This document shows positions 6,583 through 13,033 of a stretch of 13,033 bases of DNA, in pieces. The stretch lies in NCBI GenBank assembly GCA_002339355.1, contig DDKQ01000097.1:1-13033 (forward strand), read 5' to 3'. How positions within the stretch are numbered: position 1 is the first letter of the stretch; every line of letters begins with the position of its first letter. The notes beneath the pieces were generated by a model. The model was not told the DNA's origin and searched no databases. It saw only the letters and a program-made list of their open reading frames with translations. The translations under genes and the position numbers were made by a program. This DNA is from Candidatus Subteraquimicrobium carltonvillense. Its GTDB lineage: Bacteria > Actinomycetota > Aquicultoria > Subteraquimicrobiales > Subteraquimicrobiaceae.

Positions 6583-7092
6583 CTATTCTTTAAGCAAATT
6601 CCTTTCTCGCAATTTTTTAAGCACCAATCTCTCGAGTCTGCGCAGAAATTTCGTGTGCAACATTTCCTGGGGACTTATGGGAACCACCAGAATGGTTTTT
6701 AGTCCCAATCTATTCCCTCCTAATATATCGGTAAATATCTGATCTCCAATAACCACAGTTTGCTCGGGGGAAACATCGAGCAGCTTAATTGCCCTCAAGA
6801 ATGCTCCCTGCCTGGGTTTTCCCGCGGGAGCCAGGAGGGGTAATTTGAGTTGATTAGCGATCTTGCTTGCTCGAGTAGTCCAGTTGTTGGAGAGGATGCA
6901 GATTCGAAATCCCTGGAGGATGGCCTCTTGAAGCCATCGACGAATTCTCTGAGGAGTTTCTCGCTCGTATCGAGGAACGAGAGTATTATCCAGATCTATT
7001 ATCAAACCGTCGATACCCCGGCGTTTAAGCTCGGCCAAATCAACCTCACATATCGAGTCATAATATTTACCTGGGCAAAGAAGCCTCAACAA
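6583..7092 (-). CDS. yqeG: YqeG-like HAD-superfamily phosphatase (subfamily IIIA)
   Basis: Small cytosolic HAD hydrolase, 169 residues, matching the usual YqeG length. Motif I is DLDNTLV (33-39) with nucleophile D33 and acid/base D35; motif II is the serine in ILSNN (66-70); motif III lysine is K92 in GKPRQGAF; motif IV is GDQIFTD (116-122). No cap insertion is seen, as expected for this class. The physiological substrate is not firmly known; related proteins are annotated as phosphatidylglycerophosphatase-type or unknown, and I do not choose between them. The start is TTG at 7092, supported by AGAGGTG 6 bases upstream; a second TTG at 7089 is also possible. It lies 13 bases behind mltG and just before aroE. 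In Firmicutes yqeG is often followed by the GTPase gene yqeH and then aroE, but yqeH is absent here. Confidence 0.9.
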   Translation of the reverse strand: MLRLLCPGKYYDSICEVDLAELKRRGIDGLIIDLDNTLVPRYERETPQRIRRWLQEAILQGFRICILSNNWTTRASKIANQLKLPLLAPAGKPRQGAFLRAIKLLDVSPEQTVVIGDQIFTDILGGNRLGLKTILVVPISPQEMLHTKFLRRLERLVLKKLRERNLLKE

Positions 7093-7098
7093 CCTTTA

Positions 7099-7105
7099 CA
7101 CCTCT
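7099..7105 (-). promoter_or_regulatory. Ribosome binding site of the yqeG-like gene
   Basis: AGAGGTG on the minus strand directly after the mltG stop codon, 6 bases before TTG 7092. It supports the non-ATG start. Confidence 0.65.
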
Positions 7106-8167
7106 TTATTTGCTTTTTGCCCTCCGCTTTGCCTCCAAGAATTCCTCATAGGAATTGGTGAAAGTATGTCTCCCTTCTGGATCGGTAACCACATAATACA
7201 GGTAATCTACCTGTGCGGGGTTTAACGCCGCTCTTATGGACTCCAAACCAGGGTTGCATATTGGACCTGGGGGAAGACCGGGATGTAGATAAGTATTGTA
7301 AGGAGAGTCAATTTTCAGATCCTCTTTGGATAACTTCGGCTTCCATCGAGGTAAAGCATATTGAACCGTGGCATCTATTTGAAGAGGCATTCCCTTGTTG
7401 AGGCGGTTGTATATGACGGCCGAAATCAAACTCTGCTCCTCGGGAACCTTTGCCTCCCTTTCAACTAACGAGGCTATCGTTATCACATTATGGAGAGTTA
7501 AATTTCTCTCCTCAGCTTCAGACCAGTTAAGGGATGATATCTCCTTTTCAAACTGGGTGAGCAACATATCTATAAATTGTTTGGGGGTGGTATCTTCGCT
7601 CACGATGTAGGTTTTTGGAAAAAGATAGCCCTCTAAGCCAGGTGTAGTATTGCCTTTTAGAAAATCATAATTAAAAATCCCCAATATGGTGCCACTCTTC
7701 GCGAGCTGTCTGAACTCCTCGGCATTTATCTCCGTCTTGGCTCCAATTCTTTCTGCGATTTGATCGATGGTAAACCCTTCGGGCATTGTAACCATGAAAA
7801 TTCTTTTTAGCGGTCCATCGAGAAAAATATTCAAGACCTCTGAATGCGACATTCCCCTTCTAAACCTATACTTACCGGGCAAGATGTCTATTCTCTTGAT
7901 CCTCACCAAGAGTTGGAAAAGATATGGTTCAGACAGGATTTTCTTTTCGACCAAAAGATGGGCTATTTTGGAGGTCGGAGTCTTGGGCTTGATCACCAAT
8001 TCCACCGCTCCCCTTTTCGGGGGTCGATGAAGGGCGAGAAAATAAAGGGAGATTAAAAGGAAAATCACTACGGCGGAGACTAAAATCCTTCTAAATTTTC
8101 CCGCTCGAATCTCCCTCAAGTTAGGAATGGGCAGATTTAAACCCCTCCCCACTGTGCAGACTATCAA
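7106..8167 (-). CDS. mltG: Endolytic murein transglycosylase MltG (YceG-like)
   Basis: Membrane-anchored lytic transglycosylase that cuts nascent glycan strands and is thought to end their polymerisation, acting on the outer face of the membrane. A short basic cytosolic tail precedes one membrane segment (about 27-46). LysM-like and YceG domains follow: PGKYRF (97-102), MPEGFTIDQIAERI (128-141) and LEGYLFPKTY (178-187). The catalytic glutamate is most likely E236 in ASLVEREAK (232-240), by comparison with E218 of E. coli MltG. LQIDATVQY (262-270) and the SPYNTY...GLPPGPICNPG stretch (288-307) are also family-typical. Length of 353 is normal. The start is uncertain: TTG 8167 has AGGGA before it and lies 47 bases inside ruvX; GTG 8152 and TTG 8119 are alternatives, and none changes the membrane segment. 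Overlap with ruvX implies translational coupling. Confidence 0.93.
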   Translation of the reverse strand: MIVCTVGRGLNLPIPNLREIRAGKFRRILVSAVVIFLLISLYFLALHRPPKRGAVELVIKPKTPTSKIAHLLVEKKILSEPYLFQLLVRIKRIDILPGKYRFRRGMSHSEVLNIFLDGPLKRIFMVTMPEGFTIDQIAERIGAKTEINAEEFRQLAKSGTILGIFNYDFLKGNTTPGLEGYLFPKTYIVSEDTTPKQFIDMLLTQFEKEISSLNWSEAEERNLTLHNVITIASLVEREAKVPEEQSLISAVIYNRLNKGMPLQIDATVQYALPRWKPKLSKEDLKIDSPYNTYLHPGLPPGPICNPGLESIRAALNPAQVDYLYYVVTDPEGRHTFTNSYEEFLEAKRRAKSK

Positions 8168-8561
8168 GATATCCCTGTAAAATGAGGGTAGCGGCGACCT
8201 TATCTACCACCATTTTTCTCTGAGCTCGCCTTACATTGGCCTGCAGGAGAGTTTTCCTCGCTGAAAGTGTAGTTAACCTCTCATCCCAACACTTTATGGG
8301 TACCTCCAGTTGTGAGGAGAGCTTCCTCGCATATTTCTCGACCATTCTGGCTTGAGGACCCGAACTTCCATTTAAATTAAGGGGAATGCCCACAATTATC
8401 TCATCTACCTGGTAATTTTCAATAAGTTCTTTGAGTTTCCGAACCTCGCGGGAAAAATTACTCCTCTTAATGGTGGTCAGACCCTGGGCGGTCTTACAAA
8501 GAGGATCGGAGATAGCAACCCCAATATTTTTTGCTCCAATGTCAAGACCCATCTTTCGCAT
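8121..8561 (-). CDS. ruvX: Putative pre-16S rRNA nuclease / Holliday-junction resolvase-like RuvX (YqgF)
   Basis: RNase H-fold protein of the YqgF/RuvX family, implicated in 16S rRNA 5'-end maturation and proposed as a Holliday-junction resolvase; cytosolic. The protein has 146 residues, normal length. The metal-binding acidic residues are expected at D7 (GLDIGAKNIGVAISDP, 5-20), E94 (WDERLTT, 92-98) and D120 (DKVAATLILQGYLD, 120-133). VGIPLNLNG (57-65) is also typical. The start ATG at 8561 has GGAG a few bases upstream; an internal ATG at 8552 is less likely. It overlaps the end of alaS by 20 bases and the start of mltG by up to 47, the usual alaS-ruvX-mltG arrangement. Confidence 0.95.
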   Translation of the reverse strand: MRKMGLDIGAKNIGVAISDPLCKTAQGLTTIKRSNFSREVRKLKELIENYQVDEIIVGIPLNLNGSSGPQARMVEKYARKLSSQLEVPIKCWDERLTTLSARKTLLQANVRRAQRKMVVDKVAATLILQGYLDSLHSGEGFKSAHS

Positions 8562-11211
8562 TAAACTCCGCCTTTACTTTTTTACGCAGATGTTTCTCGA
8601 TGTATCTTAAAGCCTTATCTAAAGCTTGAGAGATATTCTCTGGCTTCCTTCCTCCCGCCTGGGCAAGATCTGCCCTACCCCCTCCCCCACCACCAACGAG
8701 GGGAGCTATTTCCTTAAGTAGATCACCGGCGTGAAAACCGTTGGCTACCAGGTTCGGCGTGGCGGCGGCAATTAGCATAGCTTTTCCACCATGTGAAGCT
8801 CCCAGAACCATGATACCGCTCTTCACCCTTTCCCTTAAAACATCGACAAATCGCCTCAAACTCTCCATATCCTTAGCCTCTATTGCCCTTATGAGAACTC
8901 TGACCCCATTTACCTCGCGAGTTGAAGCCAGAAGGGTATCAACCTGATGTTTAATGAGCTGAATCTCAAAGGACTCTATCTCTCGCTCCCTCTCCTTGAG
9001 AGTAGCCAGTATGCTGGTTATTCTCTCTGGGATTTCGGGAATCGTTCCCACTTTCAACAGGTTGGTGGTTTCCTCGAGAATTTCCTCCCTGCCGTGGATA
9101 TAATCTAAAGCTCTACTTGCGGTTAAAGCTTCTACTCGCCTGAGGTTTGTTCCGATGCTCCCCTCACTGACTATCTTAACCAGCCCAACTTGACTCGTGT
9201 TCGCCACATGGATTCCTCCACAGAGCTCCTTACTGAAATTGCCGATCTCCACAACCCTCACAAATTCACCATATTTCTCCCCAAAGAGGGCAATAGCTCC
9301 GATATCCTTGGCGAATTGAAAGGATGTGATATAGCATTTGACGGAATGTCCCTCAAAAACTTTATCGTTGATGAGTTTTTCGACCCTCCAAATTTCCTCA
9401 TCACTTAGGGCCGTAAAATGAGTGAAGTCGAATCGCAATCTATCGTGATCCACGAGGGAACCCGCTTGCTTGACGTGTTTGCCCAACACGGTCCTTAGCG
9501 CCCAGTGGAGCAGATGAGTAGCAGTATGATTTCGACAAATTTCCGTTCTTCTTTTGAGATCGATGGTGGCCTTAGCCTTTTGGCCCAAGCAAATGGTTCC
9601 CTTAACTACCTTCCCTACATGAACATAAAGGTCAGGAAAGGGAGATTGAGTATCCACTATTTCTACCGTACCGGAAGAGGCCTCTATGCATCCCTTATCT
9701 CCGACCTGGCCTCCCATTTCAGCATAAAAGGGGGTTTTCTTGAGAACTACTTCAATCTCGTCGCCCTCTTTAGCCCGATGTACCACCACATTGCCACGGA
9801 TTATGGCTTGAATCGTCGTCTCAACGCTTTCCAGCGAATAGCCCACGAATTCACCCTTGCCGTATTGGTCAAAAACTTGCGCATAGACCTCCTTTGGCTT
9901 GGCAACTCGATCTCGCCAAGCAGCCCGTGCCTTTCTACGCTGCTCCTCCATGAGTTCATCAAATTCTCTCTCATCCACGGAGAATCCATCCTCTTCCGCT
10001 ATCTCTCTGGTCAACTCCAGGGGGAAACCATAGGTATCATAGAGTTGGAAGACAATATCGCCACCGATCTGATTCATTCCCTTTGATTTTGCCTCTTGAA
10101 TAACCCCACTTAAAATGCTCAAACCGGATTTTAAGGTTTGGGAGAACCTCTCCTCTTCACCAGCAGCAATGCGGATTATGAATTCTTGGCTCTCTTTGAT
10201 TTCGGGATAGGCATCCTTCATGGATTCCACGACCATTTGAACGAGAGCTGGAAGAAACGATCTCTCAATTCCCAACAACCGACCGTGACGGACAGCTCTT
10301 CTTATGAGCCTGCGGAGAATGTAACCTCTCCCTTCATTCGAGGGTAGAACTCCATCACCAATTAGAAAGGTTATCGCCCTAACGTGATCCGCGATGATCT
10401 TAACGGAGATATCGGATTTTTTGTCCTTCCCGTACCTTATCCCACTCAAGTTTATGGTTTTATCGACTATGGGTTTAAGGAGGTTGGTCTCAAAATTTGT
10501 GGGTACATCCTGCAGGACCGAAGCCACTCGCTCCAAACCCAGTCCCGTGTCGATGTTTCTCTTGGGCAAGGGTTCAAGGTCTCCCTTCTCATTCCGGTTA
10601 TACTCCATAAAGACCAGGTTCCATACCTCCAGGAACCTGTCGCAATCGCAGTGGATTCCGCAATCGGGTCGCCCGCAACTTCGGTCCTCCCCCAGATCAT
10701 AGACGAGCTCGGAACAGGGACCACAAGGTCCCGTGGGGCCAGCGGACCAGAAGTTGTCCTCCTCCCCCATGCGTACGATCCGAGCCTCGGGAATGCCGAT
10801 CTCATCTCTCCAGATCTCAAATGATTCATCGTCGTCCTCAAAGACGGTGATCCACATTCTACCCGGATCGAGTTTCAAATTTTGTGTTAAAAATTCCCAC
10901 GCCCAAGCGATGGCTTCCCTCTTGTAATAATCCCCAAAGGAGAAATTCCCCAACATTTCAAAGAAGGTCAAATGTCTCGCCGTGTGACCAACCCGCTCAA
11001 TATCGCTGGTACGAACACACTTCTGGCAGGTAGTAATTCGGATGTGGGTTGGTTTCATCTCACCCTGGAAGACGGGCTTAAACTGCACCATTCCCGCAGG
11101 GGTGAGGAGTAAAGTGGGGTCATCGGGAACCAGGGAGGAGCTAGGGAAAACCGCATGACCCCGCTCCTGAAAGAAGGCGAGGAATCTCTTTCTTATCTCG
11201 CTACTTTTCAT
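8542..11211 (-). CDS. alaS: Alanyl-tRNA synthetase AlaS
   Basis: Class II synthetase that attaches alanine to tRNA-Ala and hydrolyses mischarged Ser- or Gly-tRNA-Ala; cytosolic. At 889 residues it is full length (usual 860-890). The aminoacylation domain shows RTSDIERVG (67-75), HLTFFEMLGNFSFGDYYK (80-97), the GPTGPCGPCSE loop (158-168), a cysteine-rich CGRPDCGIHCDCDR (179-192), and class II motif 3 GRGYILRRLIRRAVRHG (294-310). The editing domain zinc ligands are H562 and H566 in HTATH and C664 and H668 in CGGIH. A coiled coil follows at about 735-765, then the C-Ala domain with GGGGGGR (840-846) and AQAGG. The ATG at 11211 is preferred over TTG 11214: it has GGTGA 7 bases upstream and overlaps the transporter stop as TGATG. 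No T-box or other leader control is seen; it is expressed from upstream. Confidence 0.98.
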   Translation of the reverse strand: MKSSEIRKRFLAFFQERGHAVFPSSSLVPDDPTLLLTPAGMVQFKPVFQGEMKPTHIRITTCQKCVRTSDIERVGHTARHLTFFEMLGNFSFGDYYKREAIAWAWEFLTQNLKLDPGRMWITVFEDDDESFEIWRDEIGIPEARIVRMGEEDNFWSAGPTGPCGPCSELVYDLGEDRSCGRPDCGIHCDCDRFLEVWNLVFMEYNRNEKGDLEPLPKRNIDTGLGLERVASVLQDVPTNFETNLLKPIVDKTINLSGIRYGKDKKSDISVKIIADHVRAITFLIGDGVLPSNEGRGYILRRLIRRAVRHGRLLGIERSFLPALVQMVVESMKDAYPEIKESQEFIIRIAAGEEERFSQTLKSGLSILSGVIQEAKSKGMNQIGGDIVFQLYDTYGFPLELTREIAEEDGFSVDEREFDELMEEQRRKARAAWRDRVAKPKEVYAQVFDQYGKGEFVGYSLESVETTIQAIIRGNVVVHRAKEGDEIEVVLKKTPFYAEMGGQVGDKGCIEASSGTVEIVDTQSPFPDLYVHVGKVVKGTICLGQKAKATIDLKRRTEICRNHTATHLLHWALRTVLGKHVKQAGSLVDHDRLRFDFTHFTALSDEEIWRVEKLINDKVFEGHSVKCYITSFQFAKDIGAIALFGEKYGEFVRVVEIGNFSKELCGGIHVANTSQVGLVKIVSEGSIGTNLRRVEALTASRALDYIHGREEILEETTNLLKVGTIPEIPERITSILATLKEREREIESFEIQLIKHQVDTLLASTREVNGVRVLIRAIEAKDMESLRRFVDVLRERVKSGIMVLGASHGGKAMLIAAATPNLVANGFHAGDLLKEIAPLVGGGGGGRADLAQAGGRKPENISQALDKALRYIEKHLRKKVKAEFNAKDGS

Positions 11212-12284
11212 CAAACTTCACCCATCTGTTCACCGGATTTTTCCAGAAAATGATAGACCAACGCCTTGCCCGCCGCAGCGATGGGTATGGCCAAAATCAT
11301 GCCCATAATCCCAAAAAGTGCGGCTCCTATCAATAAAGAGAATATCACAACCACGGGATGTAAGTTAACCTGCCGACTTATGATATTGGGCGAAAGAAGC
11401 ATCCCATCGATCAATTGAATTATTATCATGGCAATGATGACTAAAACTGCGAGAGTGGGTGACTTTATCAAAGCAACCATTGCAGCCAGAGCTCCTCCAG
11501 CAATGGGACCGAAATAGGGAATGATGTTCAATACTCCGGCGATGACGCCCAGAACTATTGCGAAGTCAACTCTCAATATGGTAAGGGCGATGCCACAAAG
11601 AATTCCAACGGCAAGGGCCACCAAAAGTTGTCCTCTAAGGAATCCCCCCAGTACCACATCGATTTTATGGATTATCTCAAGGGCTTCCAGGCGATATTTT
11701 TGGGGAATGAGACCGCTCATGGTGGCCTTTATCGTCCTTAAATCCTTCAAAATATAGAAGGCTATGAGCGGAGCTAGGATGAGATGGAGGATGAGTGAAA
11801 AGATATCCATGGTCACTCTCGGAATGCGCGAGACAATCTCCATCCCCACCCTTTTAACCTTCTCAAGATATTCCTCGAATAATCCTCTAGCAGCAGGTGG
11901 GATTTGAAATCTCTCCAATGCACCCCGATATCTTTCCGCAAATTGCATCAAGGTTCTCAAATATCTAGGAAGACTGTCAATCAGTTCACGGACTTGAGCT
12001 GCAATTATGAGACTAAAATAAAATAAAATCGGGGCTATGACCAAGATCATGATGAGGTAGGTTATTATTACCGCCTGCAGTCTGGAAGCGCCCTTGCTTT
12101 CGAAGAAATTCACAATGGGTCTTAAGATGTAAACGATGGCGATGGTGAAAACGATTAGGGGAAAAACCGATCTTATTTTCGATATTAAAAAAAAGAGGGA
12201 GGCGAGGAGTAAAATCACACCAAAAATTGCCCATGTCACAATGGCTATTTCTTTATATCTTTTGACGGTATCTTCCCGGGTCAT
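11211..12284 (-). CDS. AI-2E family transporter (PerM/TqsA-like membrane protein)
   Basis: Polytopic inner-membrane protein of the AI-2 exporter (AI-2E, formerly UPF0118) family, 357 residues, normal length. The family name comes from TqsA; many members have other substrates such as Na+ with H+, so the cargo here is unknown. Likely membrane segments are at about 12-34, 38-58, 68-95, 158-179, 214-238, 240-268, 275-296 and 308-345. The hydrophilic stretch 98-157 and the conserved RGQLLVALAVGI (217-228), LNIIPYFGPIAGG (252-264) and LLSPNIISRQVNLHPV (296-311) are typical. The ATG at 12284 is chosen because AGAGGTG lies 5 bases upstream; an in-frame extension to 12362 would run through a terminator-like hairpin and is rejected. 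Its stop overlaps the alaS start, so the two are coupled. This transporter next to alaS is a common pairing in Gram-positive bacteria. Confidence 0.92.
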   Translation of the reverse strand: MTREDTVKRYKEIAIVTWAIFGVILLLASLFFLISKIRSVFPLIVFTIAIVYILRPIVNFFESKGASRLQAVIITYLIMILVIAPILFYFSLIIAAQVRELIDSLPRYLRTLMQFAERYRGALERFQIPPAARGLFEEYLEKVKRVGMEIVSRIPRVTMDIFSLILHLILAPLIAFYILKDLRTIKATMSGLIPQKYRLEALEIIHKIDVVLGGFLRGQLLVALAVGILCGIALTILRVDFAIVLGVIAGVLNIIPYFGPIAGGALAAMVALIKSPTLAVLVIIAMIIIQLIDGMLLSPNIISRQVNLHPVVVIFSLLIGAALFGIMGMILAIPIAAAGKALVYHFLEKSGEQMGEV

Positions 12285-12289
12285 TACAA

Positions 12290-12296
12290 CACCTCT
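12290..12296 (-). promoter_or_regulatory. Ribosome binding site of the AI-2E transporter gene
   Basis: AGAGGTG on the minus strand, 5 bases before the ATG at 12284, just after the T tract of the hairpin. It decides against the longer in-frame start. Confidence 0.7.
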
Positions 12297-12297
12297 G

Positions 12298-12339
12298 AAA
12301 AATCCATTCCCACGCGAGTGCTTACCGGTGAGAATGGAT
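12298..12339 (-). terminator. Terminator-like hairpin between the YtxH-like gene and the AI-2E transporter
   Basis: On the minus strand ATCCATTC...GAATGGAT forms an 8-base-pair stem (12332-12339 with 12302-12309). It extends by a mismatch and CAC/GTG around a loop of about 14 bases, and five Ts follow (12302-12298). The T tract is short and the stem only moderately GC-rich, so termination may be partial or the hairpin may be an attenuator before the alaS operon. No clear promoter is visible between it and the next gene. Confidence 0.5.
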
Positions 12340-12369
12340 GAAGATAAAATTGAGACTAGCATAAACTCA

Positions 12370-12657
12370 TTAAACTATATATTTTGGAGTTTCTTCCTCC
12401 TCAACCTCGGGTTTTAAAACTTCTCGCTGCAACTCGAGTTCTCTCCGCCGAGCTTCCTCTTTTCCCGCCTCGATTGCCTCCGCCAAGCGACTCTGGCAAC
12501 GCTCAAGAGAGGTTCTTAATTGAGAAACTACAAAATGCGAGCCATCAAGGATTTCTCCTCTGAGCTTTTCTCTTATGTCTGGAGGTAAAAAAACAAGAAC
12601 GAGGCTGGCTCCGGCGAGGAAGCCAATATAGATGCCAATGCGTCTATAACCTCTCAA
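12370..12657 (-). CDS. YtxH-like small membrane protein
   Basis: Small protein of 95 residues with one N-terminal membrane segment (about 7-26), followed by a PPDIREKLRGEI stretch and a charged, probably coiled-coil tail rich in Glu, Arg and Gln. This fits the YtxH/DUF6167-type proteins that sit upstream of alaS in many Gram-positive bacteria; their function is unknown. The sequence is too short and low in complexity for a firm family call. The start TTG at 12657 is chosen because AGAGGGG lies 8 bases upstream and the TTG follows the previous stop by one base; GTG or TTG codons further up (12666-12681) would overlap the DUF948-like gene and lack a site. A terminator-like hairpin follows 30 bases later. 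Confidence 0.72.
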   Translation of the reverse strand: MRGYRRIGIYIGFLAGASLVLVFLPPDIREKLRGEILDGSHFVVSQLRTSLERCQSRLAEAIEAGKEEARRRELELQREVLKPEVEEEETPKYIV

Positions 12658-12658
12658 A

Positions 12659-13021
12659 TTACTCACCCCTCTTACCACCAATAAGAGTGCCGATGGCCTT
12701 TCTCACACCCGCAGAAATGCTAGCCAATTTAATCAGGGATGGGGATAAAATCTCCTGCATCAACTTGGATGTAATGGTTACCCTTTCGCTTACCCCCTGA
12801 ATTGTCTTTGCAATCTCATCCACTCTCGCCAATTCGCTGTTTACCTCGTCGACCGTGGTATTCAATTTGGATAGAAACGGTGTAATCTCCTTCCGAACAT
12901 CCTCAAGGAGGATATTGACGCTCCTCAGGGTTCTGGAAAGCTGAATGAGAACAGAGATGATAAAAATGAATAAAACCGCAAGCAAAACCAGAATTACAGC
13001 AGCAAATAAGGACCAGTTCAC
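12659..13021 (-). CDS. DUF948 family membrane protein
   Basis: Protein of 120 residues with one N-terminal membrane segment (about 5-27) and a long amphipathic, coiled-coil-like stretch (about 28-90) ending in a basic IGGKRGE tail. The pattern of a membrane anchor followed by LLEDVRKEITPFLSKLNTTV and further heptad-like helices matches DUF948, whose members often lie next to YtxH-like proteins; the role is unknown, possibly envelope stress or a methyl-accepting-like scaffold. It is complete in the window: GTG at 13021 with GGAGG 5 bases upstream, just before the right edge. Any promoter for the block lies outside. Confidence 0.82.
   Translation of the reverse strand: MNWSLFAAVILVLLAVLFIFIISVLIQLSRTLRSVNILLEDVRKEITPFLSKLNTTVDEVNSELARVDEIAKTIQGVSERVTITSKLMQEILSPSLIKLASISAGVRKAIGTLIGGKRGE
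12666..12672 (-). promoter_or_regulatory. Ribosome binding site of the YtxH-like gene
   Basis: AGAGGGG on the minus strand, inside the last codons of the DUF948-like gene and 8 bases before TTG 12657. It is the main support for that start and implies translational coupling. Confidence 0.6.
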
Positions 13022-13033
13022 CTTCTCTCCTCC

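Noticed and set aside
9505..10086. A 193-codon open frame on the plus strand
   Set aside because: It lies wholly inside alaS on the other strand, where every AlaS motif is intact; there is no ribosome site or recognisable domain.
10384..10824. Overlapping plus-strand open frames of about 100-146 codons
   Set aside because: They are shadows of the highly conserved aminoacylation domain of AlaS.
11211..12284. Evidence for a quorum-sensing (AI-2) system
   Set aside because: The family name alone suggests it; no luxS or receptor gene is present and many members transport other things.
12285..12362. In-frame N-terminal extension of the AI-2E transporter
   Set aside because: It would be encoded by the terminator-like hairpin, and the ATG at 12284 has a well-spaced ribosome site and the usual family length.

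Overview
The window reads as one block of chromosomal housekeeping and type IV pilus (T4P) genes, all transcribed right to left (minus strand). The order is: DUF948-like membrane protein, YtxH-like membrane protein, AI-2E family transporter, alaS, ruvX, mltG, yqeG-like phosphatase, aroE, pilB copy 1, pilB copy 2, a 358-base non-coding gap, pilT, and a pilC that runs off the left edge. I see no rRNA, tRNA, CRISPR array, transposase, phage gene or toxin/defence gene.

Organism: a bacterium. The string DUF948 / small membrane protein / alaS / ruvX / mltG / aroE is typical of Actinobacteria. A yqeG-like gene beside aroE and T4P motor genes attached to the block suggest a deep-branching, perhaps uncultivated, actinobacterial or Firmicutes-like lineage. 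By eye the GC content is a little under 50%, with frequent AGG/AGA and ATA codons, which would fit a thermophile but does not prove it. The lineage call is inference from gene order only.

Layout: (1) 12370-13021, two small envelope proteins, then a terminator-like hairpin at about 12298-12339. (2) 5675-12284, a tightly packed run of AI-2E transporter, alaS, ruvX, mltG, yqeG-like and aroE, mostly with overlapping or nearly touching ends. (3) 2260-5688, two tandem pilB genes; the first overlaps the end of aroE. (4) 1902-2259, an AT-rich gap holding a long imperfect palindrome, two short dyads and a small repeat. (5) 1-1901, pilT then pilC.

How the genes work together: PilB powers pilus extension, PilT retraction, and PilC is the inner-membrane platform both act on. 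MltG cuts nascent glycan strands, AlaS charges tRNA-Ala, RuvX acts in rRNA processing or recombination, and AroE makes shikimate. The T4P genes look co-transcribed with the housekeeping genes up to pilB copy 2, while pilT-pilC may have its own control region.

The most interesting points are the two pilB copies, which are a mosaic of nearly identical and clearly diverged tracts; copy 2 has lost two conserved arginines next to the ATP site and the RLG start of the N-terminal c-di-GMP-type motif. Next comes the structured non-coding gap upstream of pilT. I found no convincing wholly new system.
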